A DNA stretch of 36,495 nucleotides from an uncultured delta proteobacterium. Its GTDB lineage: Bacteria; Desulfobacterota; Syntrophorhabdia; Syntrophorhabdales; Syntrophorhabdaceae. Under the pieces are notes generated by a model. That model ran no database searches. It was not told where the DNA came from and saw only the letters and a program-made list of their open reading frames with translations. The translations under genes and the position numbers were made by a program. Shown here in pieces: positions 27,359 to 36,480 of this stretch. The stretch spans positions 1 to 36,495 of the forward strand of contig CAIJOT010000242.1 in assembly GCA_903822335.1 (NCBI GenBank), given 5' to 3'. Position 1 is the first letter of the stretch. Each line of letters opens with the position of its first letter.

Positions 27359-27985
27359 CTACTCCTCTTCCTTCTCCACCTTCTCCGGTTCTGCTATTTC
27401 TTCTTCTACGACTGGCTTTTCCTCAGCTGCTGGTGGGATGACCGTCACTATGGCAACATCCAAGCCTTCAAGAAGTTTTATACCAGGTATCGATATCTGG
27501 TGAACATGAAAAGAATCTCCTATGCCAAGGTCAGATACATCCACGTCTATCTTTTCGGGTATCTGCGCAGGTAGACATTCAACCATGATTGTCCTCAGGT
27601 GCTGTTCAATAATTCCACTATCAATTACACCTTTCGCTTGACCCACAAGATGTATTGGTATTTCTACCTGTACTGTCCTTTCCATGGATACCTGCAGGAA
27701 ATCAATATGAAGGACATTATCGCTGAGAAATTCCCTCTGTATGTCCTTTACCATAACTGGCCTGCTTTCTACATCCCCGTTATTCTGCAGTTCCATCTTC
27801 AGAATCATGTTTCGTCTTCTGTGTCTGCTCAACCGTTCCCACTCTTTTAAAGAAACTGTTATAGAGAGAGGTTCTGTGTCTTTCCCGTATAAAATTGCAG
27901 GGACTTTCCCCTCTTTTCTTAACTTTCTTGCTAAACTTTTTCCCCTACCTTTCCTTCTCTCCGCCTTTACCAGAATCTCTTCCAT
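27359..27985 (-). CDS. rplY: 50S ribosomal protein L25/CTC form
   Basis: GRGKSLARKLRKEGKVPAILYGKD, VDVSDLGIGDSFHVHQISIPGIKLL, acidic C-tail. Confidence 0.94.
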   Translation of the reverse strand: MEEILVKAERRKGRGKSLARKLRKEGKVPAILYGKDTEPLSITVSLKEWERLSRHRRRNMILKMELQNNGDVESRPVMVKDIQREFLSDNVLHIDFLQVSMERTVQVEIPIHLVGQAKGVIDSGIIEQHLRTIMVECLPAQIPEKIDVDVSDLGIGDSFHVHQISIPGIKLLEGLDVAIVTVIPPAAEEKPVVEEEIAEPEKVEKEEE

Positions 27986-28006
27986 TTATAACCTCCACAA
28001 ATTTCT

Positions 28007-28076
28007 TAAGGCACAAGGTGCAAGGAATCAGGCTCAAGGTACAAACCTTTGTCCTTTATCCTTTGTCCTTTAACCT
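28007..28076. repeat. Heptamer-period repeat tract between prs and rplY
   Basis: TAAGGCA CAAGGTG CAAGGAA TCAGGCT CAAGGTA CAAACCT TTGTCCT TTATCCT TTGTCCT TTAACCT, ten contiguous units. Confidence 0.9.
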
Positions 28077-28080
28077 GCAT

Positions 28081-29016
28081 CTATATAAACAATGAACTCA
28101 CAGATTCATCCCTATGTATTCTCTTTATTGCTTCACCGAGTATAGGAGAAACATCAAGCACTTTAATCTTACCCACTTTCTCTGCCTCTTCGGAAAGCGG
28201 TATTGTATTTGTAACAATTAGTTCTTTTATTGAGGATTTACTGATTTTTTCCACAGCGCTTCCTGAAAGGACTGGATGGGTACAACATGCATACACAGAG
28301 GTTGCGCCATTCTGCATAACAGCCTCTGCCGCTTTCACAATAGTACCTCCCGTATCAATCATATCATCAATAATGATTGCAACCTTTTTCTTAACATTCC
28401 CGATTATATGCATGACCTTTGAGACATTCGCCTTCTCTCTCCTCTTATCTATGATTGCGAGAGAAGCGTTCAGCCTTTTACCGAGTTCCCGTGCCCTTTC
28501 CACCCCGCCAGCATCTGGTGACACTATAACAACTTCTCCTTCAACCTTCTTGATATATTTTAACTGAACAGGTAATGCGTACAAATGGTCAACAGGGATA
28601 TCAAAAAAACCCTGAATCTGGCCTGCATGTAAATCCATTGCAAGTATCCTTGAAGCCCCGGAAATAGTGATAAGATTAGCCACAAGTCTTGCAGATATTG
28701 GTGTTCTTGGGATTACCTTCCTATCCTGTCTTGCATAACCATAATAGGGAATAACTACCGAGATCCTGTCAGCAGACGCCCTCTTCAGGGCATCAAGCAT
28801 AATCAATAACTCCATGATGTTGCGACTGACAGGCGGACACGTAGGCTGGACAACAAAAATATCCATACCCCTTACACTTTCCTGGATCTCCACCTGTATC
28901 TCACCATCACTGAATTTACCGACATTAGCTCTGCCTAACTCAATATCGAGAAACTCACATATCTTTTTTGCAAGCTGCACATTTGCATTCCCTGAAAATA
29001 TCCTGAGTTTATTCAC
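28081..29016 (-). CDS. prs: Ribose-phosphate pyrophosphokinase
   Basis: [64 protein letters not shown]. Confidence 0.96.
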   Translation of the reverse strand: MNKLRIFSGNANVQLAKKICEFLDIELGRANVGKFSDGEIQVEIQESVRGMDIFVVQPTCPPVSRNIMELLIMLDALKRASADRISVVIPYYGYARQDRKVIPRTPISARLVANLITISGASRILAMDLHAGQIQGFFDIPVDHLYALPVQLKYIKKVEGEVVIVSPDAGGVERARELGKRLNASLAIIDKRREKANVSKVMHIIGNVKKKVAIIIDDMIDTGGTIVKAAEAVMQNGATSVYACCTHPVLSGSAVEKISKSSIKELIVTNTIPLSEEAEKVGKIKVLDVSPILGEAIKRIHRDESVSSLFI

Positions 29017-29039
29017 TTATGTCTCCTTGCTCACAGATT

Positions 29040-29111
29040 CTGGGGTGGGAGGATTCGAACCTCCGAATGCAGGCTCCAAAGGCCTGTGTCTTACCGCTTG
29101 ACGACACCCCA
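29040..29111 (-). tRNA. tRNA-Gln (anticodon TTG)
   Basis: TGGGGTGTCGTCAAGCGGTAAGACACAGGCCTTTGGAGCCTGCATTCGGAGGTTCGAATCCTCCCACCCCAG: 7-bp acceptor, CAGGC-CTTTGGA-GCCTG anticodon arm, GGTTCGAATC T-arm. Confidence 0.95.
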
Positions 29112-29122
29112 ACACTTAATCT

Positions 29123-29392
29123 TTACTGCTGCTCTTTCCTGTTTATCTCTCTTTCATACGCTTCCAACACGCTCGACTCTATCTGCTGCCTCGTCGTATT
29201 ATTTAAAGGATGGACAGTGTCTCTATAAGAACCATCTTTCATCTTTTTGCTTGGCATAGCAACGAAAAGCTTGCTATCACCATGTATAACCTTTAAGTCT
29301 CTCACGATAAAACAATCATCAAACACAATCGATGCATAGGCTTTCACCCTCTTCTCACTTACAGGAAATATCTTAACATCTGTGATCTCCAT
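29123..29392 (-). CDS. spoVG: SpoVG family regulator
   Basis: MEITDVKIFPV...KAYASIVFDDCFIVRDLKVIHGDSKLFVAMPSKKMKDGSYRDTVHPLNN. Confidence 0.95.
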   Translation of the reverse strand: MEITDVKIFPVSEKRVKAYASIVFDDCFIVRDLKVIHGDSKLFVAMPSKKMKDGSYRDTVHPLNNTTRQQIESSVLEAYEREINRKEQQ

Positions 29393-29405
29393 AACTTTTC
29401 CCCTC

Positions 29406-30359
29406 CTATATACTGTGTGCTATAAAAATACTTCCCATATCACTTACCATACTGGATGCTTTTCTTGCCGCCCTTTCACTCTCAAAAATACCGAATACTG
29501 AGGAACCGCTGCCACTCATTAATACACCGATAGAACCTGTTCTTCTTAATCTATCTTTTATAGTATCAATTTTTGGACATAGTAAAATACCGATCTTCTC
29601 AAGGTCATTTTCCAAAATGCCTGCAATATCTCTTGTGGTTTTAAATTTTCCCCTCAATTTAATATCATTTTCGCCTTTTGTCAATACGATTTTTAGGCCT
29701 TTGTACACTTCTCTGGTCTGTAAAATCACGTCTGGATATACAATCAGATACCACAGAGCAGGCAACTCAACAGGTAAAATTCTTTCCCCGATTCCCTTCA
29801 TGATACACGACTTCCCATATAAGAATAAAGGAACATCCGCACCTATCTCACTGCCTAATGCCATAAGTTCTCCGTCTCCAATAGATAACCCCCATATCTC
29901 CTTCATCCCTTTTAAAACAGTCGCTGCATTGCTGCTTGGTCCTCCAAGCCCACTACCAACGGGTATGTTTTTCTCAACATATACCCTCACCCCTGAATCT
30001 ACCTTATATGTTTCCTTCAAAAGCATAACTGCCTTGTATATTGTATTCCTCTCCCCATCCGGTAAAATGCCCTTATCATCTTTAACAATCACCTTTCCAT
30101 CCCTTTGCTCCTCTATGTGTATCACATCGTAGAGGGATATAATGTCCACAATGCTGATGATGTTGTGGTATCCATCAACTCTTTTTGAAAGAACTTTTAA
30201 AAAAAGATTTACCTTTGCAGGCGACAGGAGGATATGTTCAAAACCGTGTTGAGTTGCGAGTCGTGAGTTTGCTGAAATGCTGACTTCTGTCTTCTGTCTT
30301 CTCATTGTTAACTCATCAAGATGCCCGATGTACTGTGTTTTATCGAACCCCTTCCACAT
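29406..30359 (-). CDS. ispE: 4-diphosphocytidyl-2-C-methyl-D-erythritol kinase, with unusual N-terminal extension
   Basis: LLSPAKVNLFLKVLSKRVDGYHNI, NIPVGSGLGGPSSNAATVLKG, GVLMSGSGSSVFGIF. Confidence 0.93.
   Translation of the reverse strand: MWKGFDKTQYIGHLDELTMRRQKTEVSISANSRLATQHGFEHILLSPAKVNLFLKVLSKRVDGYHNIISIVDIISLYDVIHIEEQRDGKVIVKDDKGILPDGERNTIYKAVMLLKETYKVDSGVRVYVEKNIPVGSGLGGPSSNAATVLKGMKEIWGLSIGDGELMALGSEIGADVPLFLYGKSCIMKGIGERILPVELPALWYLIVYPDVILQTREVYKGLKIVLTKGENDIKLRGKFKTTRDIAGILENDLEKIGILLCPKIDTIKDRLRRTGSIGVLMSGSGSSVFGIFESERAARKASSMVSDMGSIFIAHSI
30246..30301. repeat. Heptamer-period repeat tract within ispE 5' coding region
   Basis: GTGTTGA GTTGCGA GTCGTGA GTTTGCT GAAATGC TGACTTC TGTCTTC TGTCTTC (plus strand), contiguous register. 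Confidence 0.78.
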
Positions 30360-31821
30360 AAAAATTATCTATACTTAACTCGGGATTGGCAATGATATTT
30401 ATCTTTGTTTGATAAGTATTCTCAATGTACTCTATTGAACTCTTTTCCTCTTCATAAAGAAGGCCCGCAACCTCTGGCGCAAGGAAGACATTGATCTTTT
30501 TCCCCTCATCTTTTTTACAAAAACTCCTCAGTTCTCGTAATACTTCGTAGCACACAGTGTATTTTGACTTTATATATCCAGAACCATCACAACTGGGACA
30601 TACTTCTGTAAGTAAACTCACTATATTATGCCTTGTTCTCTTCCTTGTTATCTGAACAAGACCAATCTCACTGATAGGATAGGCAAATGTCTTTATCCTG
30701 TCTTTCTTTAAAATATCGACAAGAGCCTGAAAGACCATATCTCTTGATTCCTTTCTTTCCATATCGATAAAGTCTACAATGATAATGCCGCCAATATTCC
30801 GCAATCTTACCTGATATGCAATCTCTTTCACAGCCTCAAGATTCGTTCGGAGGATGGTATCCTCGAGTTCTTTTTTACCAAGATACCTCCCTGTGTTCAC
30901 ATCAATGACGGTAAGAGCCTCAGTATAATCCAGCACTATATATCCTCCGGATTTTAACCAGATCTTTTTTTGCGAAAGTTTTGCAATTTCAATTTCAATT
31001 CCATATACCTCAAATACAGGATCCTTCTCATCGAAATAACTTACCTCGCATCCTTCCTCGGGAAGATAGTCCTTTAAAAAACCCTCTATTTTCTCAAAGA
31101 CAAAGGTGTCATCAACAATTATTTTTTTCAAATTATGTGAGTGAAGGTCCCTTATAACCCTGAATATGATACCAAGGTCCTGATGTAGTATAGAAGGTGC
31201 CCTGACATTTTTTGCCTTATCCAGGATACTATCCCATATTCTTTTTAAAAAAATCAGATCGCCTGCTAATTCATCTTGCGTCTTGCCCTCGGATGCGGTT
31301 CTTCCAATAAGGCCAAATCCTTTTGGACATACCTCTTTAAGCACTGCTGCAAGCCTCTTTCTTTCTTCTTCCTGCTCTATTCTACGTGAGACACCGATGT
31401 GTTCTGTACCGGGCATGAGCACAAGGAGCCTTCCAGGCAAAGTTATCTTCGATGTCACCCTTGTGCCTTTTTGACCAATGGGTTCCCTTGAAACCTGAAC
31501 AATCAATTCCTGCCCATCTTCCAGCACACCTTCAATGCGTTCATTCACCACTACAGGGAACTCCAGATTTTCAAACTCCTCGTACATCATATTATCCAAA
31601 AGAATATCCCCAACATAAAGAAAGGCAGATTTTTCAAGACCTATATCAATAAAAGCTGCGTCCATTCCTGGAACAATTCTTGCGACCTTACCTTTATAGA
31701 TATTACCCACCATACTCTTGTCGTTTTTCTTCTCTATGAAAAACTCCACCAGGACGCCGTTCTCTAAAAACGCTATTCTTGTCTCGCTGAACGTAACATT
31801 AATAATTAGCTCTGATGCCAT
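30340..31821 (-). CDS. rng: Ribonuclease E/G family protein
   Basis: NIYKGKVARIVPGMDAAFIDIGLEKSAFLYVGDI, VIDVNTGRYLGKK, GGIIIVDFIDMERKESRD, CPSCDGSG. Confidence 0.94.
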   Translation of the reverse strand: MASELIINVTFSETRIAFLENGVLVEFFIEKKNDKSMVGNIYKGKVARIVPGMDAAFIDIGLEKSAFLYVGDILLDNMMYEEFENLEFPVVVNERIEGVLEDGQELIVQVSREPIGQKGTRVTSKITLPGRLLVLMPGTEHIGVSRRIEQEEERKRLAAVLKEVCPKGFGLIGRTASEGKTQDELAGDLIFLKRIWDSILDKAKNVRAPSILHQDLGIIFRVIRDLHSHNLKKIIVDDTFVFEKIEGFLKDYLPEEGCEVSYFDEKDPVFEVYGIEIEIAKLSQKKIWLKSGGYIVLDYTEALTVIDVNTGRYLGKKELEDTILRTNLEAVKEIAYQVRLRNIGGIIIVDFIDMERKESRDMVFQALVDILKKDRIKTFAYPISEIGLVQITRKRTRHNIVSLLTEVCPSCDGSGYIKSKYTVCYEVLRELRSFCKKDEGKKINVFLAPEVAGLLYEEEKSSIEYIENTYQTKINIIANPELSIDNFYVEGVR

Positions 31822-34147
31822 ATATCCTTCTCTCCTCTGTTTTTATAATTCTTTTAAATAGGTCCTTTGACCACAAATCTTTAATGCCCTTGCCTTTCCA
31901 TACATACATGAACTGTTTACCGTTATTCTCCCATCTCAACCCCTCCATATGTACATCCCGGTCTGCTACCAGTATATATAAATATTCTTTTACCATTTCT
32001 TTGAGATTTCCTTCAATAAACTCAAAAATCTTTATACCCTTTGGTAAAATCCTGTTGATTTTCTGTAATGTTTTACCATTTATAGTAACATCATCATCTA
32101 CCTCTATTTCGATCAACTCACAGGTGCTCTCTATCCCAACAGGTAATGCGTCAGATAATGAAATCTTTGGAAGGGGATGGTATTTTCCGTGCATTCTTAT
32201 CGAAATACCAGAAGACCTGAGTGCCCTCAGTATTATATTCATCGTATCAATGTGACCGATATAACGGGCATTACCATATTTGCCATACCGGAAAGTGTAT
32301 TTTGCGGTTCGGGGTTCGGGGTTCGGGGTTCGGGGTTTTCCAAAACGTCCTTCGTCTCCCCTCTCTTCTCTCCCGTTTTTCTCTTCACTGCTTACTTCAT
32401 ACTCCTTACTCCATTCTAACTTCTGACTTCTGACTTCTGACTTCAATTGATTTTCATCACATCCCATCCCGCATGCCGCACAATTAGAATAACAATCTGC
32501 TGTTTGTATGCCATGTTCTGCCTTTACGAGTTCTTCCTTGAGAAATGTCGTATCTATACCAGTGTCTATAAAATCCCATGGAAATGCTTCTTCAGGGCTT
32601 CTTTCTTTTAAATAATCCTGCCTATCCATTCCATTTTTATTAAACCATTCATCGTATAGCTCTGGCTTGAAAAATTCCCTCCAGGCCTCAAGCTTTACAC
32701 CCCTTTGAACAAGATATTCAAATAAGGGCGCAAGTTTTTGATCACCCCTTGACACAATCCCCTCTATCATGCTTACCTTTACATCCCTGTATTTCAACCT
32801 CACACCTTTTACCTTTAGCGCTCTCTTAACCATGGATAGCTTCTCTTCGAGGGTATCCTGGCTATCCATTGGCAACCACTGAAAAGGCGTGTGTGGTTTT
32901 GGTACAAAAGGGGATACAGAAAGGTTAATCTCCATGCCCCCTTTTACCAAAGGGAAAACAACCTCTCGAATGCTCCAGATATCCTCTTCTTTCTCCCACG
33001 GAAAACCAACCATAAAATAGAGCTTCAGCCTTCTCCAACCATACTTCTTAAGGGCTGACAGTTGCTTCAGCAGTATTTCAATATCAATATTTTTATTAAG
33101 TCTACACCTTATTTCCGGAGACGCGGATTCAAGAGCAAAGGTAAAACCCGTTCTTGCAACTTCACCTATGGTGCGTATTTCTTTTTCCTGTATGCTACCA
33201 ATCTTTAAGGAAGGCAGGGAAACAGATACACCTTTATGATGGCTTTTAATATAAGAAATAACCTGAAAAAGGGCACTGTAATCACCAGAACTCAAGGAAA
33301 GCAAGGAAACACCTTCATAGCCTGTCCCCTTAATTGCCTCGTCAATAATCTCTTTTACCCTTTCATAAGACCTTTCTCTATAGGGCCTGTATCCGAATCC
33401 TGCAAGGCAGAACCTGCAACCATTCCCGCAACCCCTCGAAATTTCAATATTCAGCCTGTTGTGAATACTCCCGACAACAGGTATGGGAGGCTTCACAGGG
33501 TGATATGAGGAATCAAGGTCTGTAATGTATCTCCTTTTTACATAATCTTTTTTGAATAATGGTGAATACACACCATCCAGCCCTGTAAGTTCCTTTATGG
33601 TATCTCCCCTGTCAGCACCTTTTAATCTTTTCAGGATATTCAATATCTCGATGAGTATATCCTCAGCCTCTCCCACAACAATAAGGTCAAAGAACTTTTC
33701 AAAGGGTCTGGGATTGAGCATTGAAGGCCCGCCACCCACGATTATTGGGCCAACATCTCTCTCTTCGGCCTTAGTAGGGATATTGCTCAATTCAAGCATA
33801 TTTAATATATTTGTTACATTCAATTCATAGGAAAGGGAAAAACCCACTATATCCATGGTATTCAGCGGTGTTTTGGACTCAAGGGTGAAGAGACGGACAT
33901 GCTCCTTTCTCATGTATATTTCCATATCATGCCCAGGGGCAAAACATCTCTCACACCATATACCTTCTATACTGTTTGCAAGCTCATAGAGGAGAAAATA
34001 ACCAAAGTAAGACATGCCCACTTCATAAAGATCCGGGTAACACAGGGCAAACCTTACCATCACGTCTTTCGGGTCTTTAATAATCGCATTCGGCTCTATA
34101 CCTGAATATCTTGCAGGCTTCATGATGTGGTTAGGTATATTCAACAT
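31799..34147 (-). CDS. TIGR03960-type radical SAM protein fused to a DUF2344 domain
   Basis: NIEISRGCGNGCRFCLAG (CxxxCxxC-type cluster motif), B12-binding-like N-terminus, C-terminal FRYGKYGNARYIGHIDTMNIILRALRSSGI (DUF2344). Confidence 0.9.
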   Translation of the reverse strand: MLNIPNHIMKPARYSGIEPNAIIKDPKDVMVRFALCYPDLYEVGMSYFGYFLLYELANSIEGIWCERCFAPGHDMEIYMRKEHVRLFTLESKTPLNTMDIVGFSLSYELNVTNILNMLELSNIPTKAEERDVGPIIVGGGPSMLNPRPFEKFFDLIVVGEAEDILIEILNILKRLKGADRGDTIKELTGLDGVYSPLFKKDYVKRRYITDLDSSYHPVKPPIPVVGSIHNRLNIEISRGCGNGCRFCLAGFGYRPYRERSYERVKEIIDEAIKGTGYEGVSLLSLSSGDYSALFQVISYIKSHHKGVSVSLPSLKIGSIQEKEIRTIGEVARTGFTFALESASPEIRCRLNKNIDIEILLKQLSALKKYGWRRLKLYFMVGFPWEKEEDIWSIREVVFPLVKGGMEINLSVSPFVPKPHTPFQWLPMDSQDTLEEKLSMVKRALKVKGVRLKYRDVKVSMIEGIVSRGDQKLAPLFEYLVQRGVKLEAWREFFKPELYDEWFNKNGMDRQDYLKERSPEEAFPWDFIDTGIDTTFLKEELVKAEHGIQTADCYSNCAACGMGCDENQLKSEVRSQKLEWSKEYEVSSEEKNGREERGDEGRFGKPRTPNPEPRTAKYTFRYGKYGNARYIGHIDTMNIILRALRSSGISIRMHGKYHPLPKISLSDALPVGIESTCELIEIEVDDDVTINGKTLQKINRILPKGIKIFEFIEGNLKEMVKEYLYILVADRDVHMEGLRWENNGKQFMYVWKGKGIKDLWSKDLFKRIIKTEERRIYGIRANY
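32306..32449. repeat. Heptamer-period repeat tract coding for the interdomain linker of the radical SAM/DUF2344 protein
   Basis: GGTTCGG x4 (32306-32333); then TCGTCTC CCCTCTC TTCTCTC CCGTTTT TCTCTTC ACTGCTT ACTTCAT ACTCCTT ACTCCAT TCTAACT TCTGACT TCTGACT TCTGACT in one register from 32352. Confidence 0.9.
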
Positions 34148-34170
34148 AGTCTTTATGGTATTCAGTATGC

Positions 34171-35529
34171 TTATCTATATTCACTCATAATTCTGGACAG
34201 GTCAGCTTCCACCATTGTACGGATTCTTTCCAACGCCTGTTCAGTTTCCGCTTCAAACCTCAACACAAGGACTGGTTGGGTATTTGAAGACCTGACAAGT
34301 CCCCAGCCATCTTCCAAAACTACCCTCACACCATCAATATCAATAATTGTAAATCTATTCCGATAATATTCAGTCAGATTCCTTACAACATCAAACTTCA
34401 CATTATCAGGACAAGGAATCCTTATCTCCGGAGTCGAATACATCGTTGGTACATCTTTTAAATATTCAGAGACCGGTCTCACATCCTTTCCCATAATTTC
34501 AAGCAACCTCAGCGATGAGTATATCGCATCGTCGAATCCAAAGAATTTATCAGCAAAAAACATATGTCCGCTCATTTCACCACCAAGAACAGCATTCACT
34601 TCTTTCATTTTCTGCTTTATCAGGGAGTGCCCTGCTTTCCACATGATTGGTATACCACCATGTTTCTCTATGTCTTCGTATAGATTTTTAGAGCATTTTA
34701 CCTCTGATACAAAGTATGCACCCTTCCTCTCTTTAAAAATATCCCTCGTAAATATTATCATGAGGTAATCACCCCATATGATATTCCCTTCATTATCTAT
34801 CACACCAATTCTATCACCATCCCCATCATATCCAATACCTACATCGGCCTTCTTTTCGAGGACTGTCTTTCTCAATGTCTCAATATTTTTCTCTATTGTC
34901 GGGTCAGGAAAATGGTTGGGAAAGTGTCCATCCATATCACAGAAAAGTTCAATCACTTCCTGTCCCATCTCCTTCAATATGGGAGAGGCAATAACCCCTG
35001 CTGTTCCATTACCTGCATCAATAACGACTTTAAAACCCTTCTTCAGATGTATATTGTTTCTCAAAAAACTATAGTAATCATCTACGATATTTTTATACTC
35101 CCTGTATGAACCTTCTCCATGGACAAATCTTTTTTCCTCAATTATTTTTCCTACATACTGTATCTCTTCCCCAAAAATTGTGGTCTTCCCATAAGCCACC
35201 TTGAAACCATTAAACTCAGGCGGGTTATGACTTCCGGTTATCATGATCCCACCGTCCACCTCAAGGGTAAACAGGGAATAATAAAATAGTGGTGTTGGTA
35301 CAAGACCGAGATCAACTACATCTAATCCTCCCTCTGTCATCCCTTCTACAACAAGGTCTCTATAATGTTCGGAACTCAACCTGCAGTCCCTTGCAACGGA
35401 CGCCCTTTTCTTCCCATGTTCAGACATATATGTCGCAAATGCCCTGCCAATATTCGTAACCACTTCATCAGTCAGGTCTGTATCAACCCTGCCCCTGATG
35501 TCATATTCCCTGAATATCTCTTTGTTCAT
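34171..35529 (-). CDS. Phosphomannomutase/phosphoglucomutase
   Basis: FREYDIRGRVDTDLTDE, GIMITGSHNPPEFNGFK, GIGYDGDGDRIGVID, GGEMSGHMFF, RSSNTQPVLVLRFEA. Confidence 0.95.
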   Translation of the reverse strand: MNKEIFREYDIRGRVDTDLTDEVVTNIGRAFATYMSEHGKKRASVARDCRLSSEHYRDLVVEGMTEGGLDVVDLGLVPTPLFYYSLFTLEVDGGIMITGSHNPPEFNGFKVAYGKTTIFGEEIQYVGKIIEEKRFVHGEGSYREYKNIVDDYYSFLRNNIHLKKGFKVVIDAGNGTAGVIASPILKEMGQEVIELFCDMDGHFPNHFPDPTIEKNIETLRKTVLEKKADVGIGYDGDGDRIGVIDNEGNIIWGDYLMIIFTRDIFKERKGAYFVSEVKCSKNLYEDIEKHGGIPIMWKAGHSLIKQKMKEVNAVLGGEMSGHMFFADKFFGFDDAIYSSLRLLEIMGKDVRPVSEYLKDVPTMYSTPEIRIPCPDNVKFDVVRNLTEYYRNRFTIIDIDGVRVVLEDGWGLVRSSNTQPVLVLRFEAETEQALERIRTMVEADLSRIMSEYR

Positions 35530-35538
35530 GTGCTCCTC

Positions 35539-36480
35539 CTATTCCTCAATAAATGCAACTCCGATAATGGCTGCTTCTTCTCCAAGCCGTGCCCTTTCTA
35601 TCCGTAAACCTTTCATGGATGCTGGCATCGCCCTTTTCTCCATAACACAACGTACCTCATCAACAAGATACTTCGTCCCATATACAACACCACCACCCAA
35701 CACAACAATCTCAGGATTCAGAAGGTTTACGAGACCGGCAAGAGCAGCGCCCATGTATTCAATCATTTCCTCCCAGACTTTTCTACACAAATCATCTCCC
35801 AACAGATACCCCTCTTCAATATGCCCTGCATGAAGTATATCAAGGTTACCCTCTATTAAATCCCATATTTTGCCCCTGTAACCCCCCTCCATGCTTTTTT
35901 TAACCCTTTCCACCACATATGCGCCCCCGCAGTGTGCTTCAAAACATCCCTGATTACCGCAATGACACTTGTGTCCATAAGGATTCACAATGATATGTCC
36001 AACCTCTCCCCCGACATTCGAGAAACCTCTATACAGCTTTCCGCCTATGATAAGTCCGCCACCAATACCTGTGCCGACGAATATGCCGAGGACATCATCA
36101 TAAATTCCATGCAAACTGAATTTCCACTCACCGTAAGTGGCAGCATTCACGTCATTTTCAATGTACGTCTCAATACCACATGCCTTTTCTATATCATCCC
36201 TTAATGGTGCATTATGGAATCCTAAGTTGGGTGAACTGATAATATGTTTTGAATACCTGTCTATCTGACCTGCGGAGGCTATCCCTATCCTTTCTATCTC
36301 TTTCCTTGTAATGCCATTCTCTGCAATTAATCCTTGTATCAAATTTACAATATTACCCTTTACGGTTCGGTATCCTTTCTCTCTTTCAGTGGGGATCCTT
36401 TTTTTATGTAAAACATTGCCCTGTCCATCCACAATACCGGCTATTATCTTTGTACCACCTATGTCAATCCCGATGCGCAT
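35539..36480 (-). CDS. ROK family glucokinase-like sugar kinase
   Basis: MRIGIDIGGTKIIAGIVD, NDVNAATYGEW, GIFVGTGIGGGLIIGGKLYRG, GEVGHIIVNPYGHKCHCGNQGCFEAHCGG zinc motif. Confidence 0.95.
   Translation of the reverse strand: MRIGIDIGGTKIIAGIVDGQGNVLHKKRIPTEREKGYRTVKGNIVNLIQGLIAENGITRKEIERIGIASAGQIDRYSKHIISSPNLGFHNAPLRDDIEKACGIETYIENDVNAATYGEWKFSLHGIYDDVLGIFVGTGIGGGLIIGGKLYRGFSNVGGEVGHIIVNPYGHKCHCGNQGCFEAHCGGAYVVERVKKSMEGGYRGKIWDLIEGNLDILHAGHIEEGYLLGDDLCRKVWEEMIEYMGAALAGLVNLLNPEIVVLGGGVVYGTKYLVDEVRCVMEKRAMPASMKGLRIERARLGEEAAIIGVAFIEE

Noticed and set aside
28049-28567. 172-aa plus-strand ORF antisense to prs
   Set aside because: Starts in the heptamer repeat and runs antisense to conserved PRPP synthase motifs.
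30340-30359. MWKGFDKTQYIGHLDEL at the IspE N-terminus as a DUF2344 remnant (resembles ..RYIGHIDT..)
   Set aside because: Only a short similarity (YIGHLD), part of which overlaps the rng 3' end; most likely coincidence.
32306-32333. Telomere-like or G-quadruplex array (GGTTCGG x4)
   Set aside because: Only four units, internal to a coding gene and continuous with the heptamer family; no terminal context.
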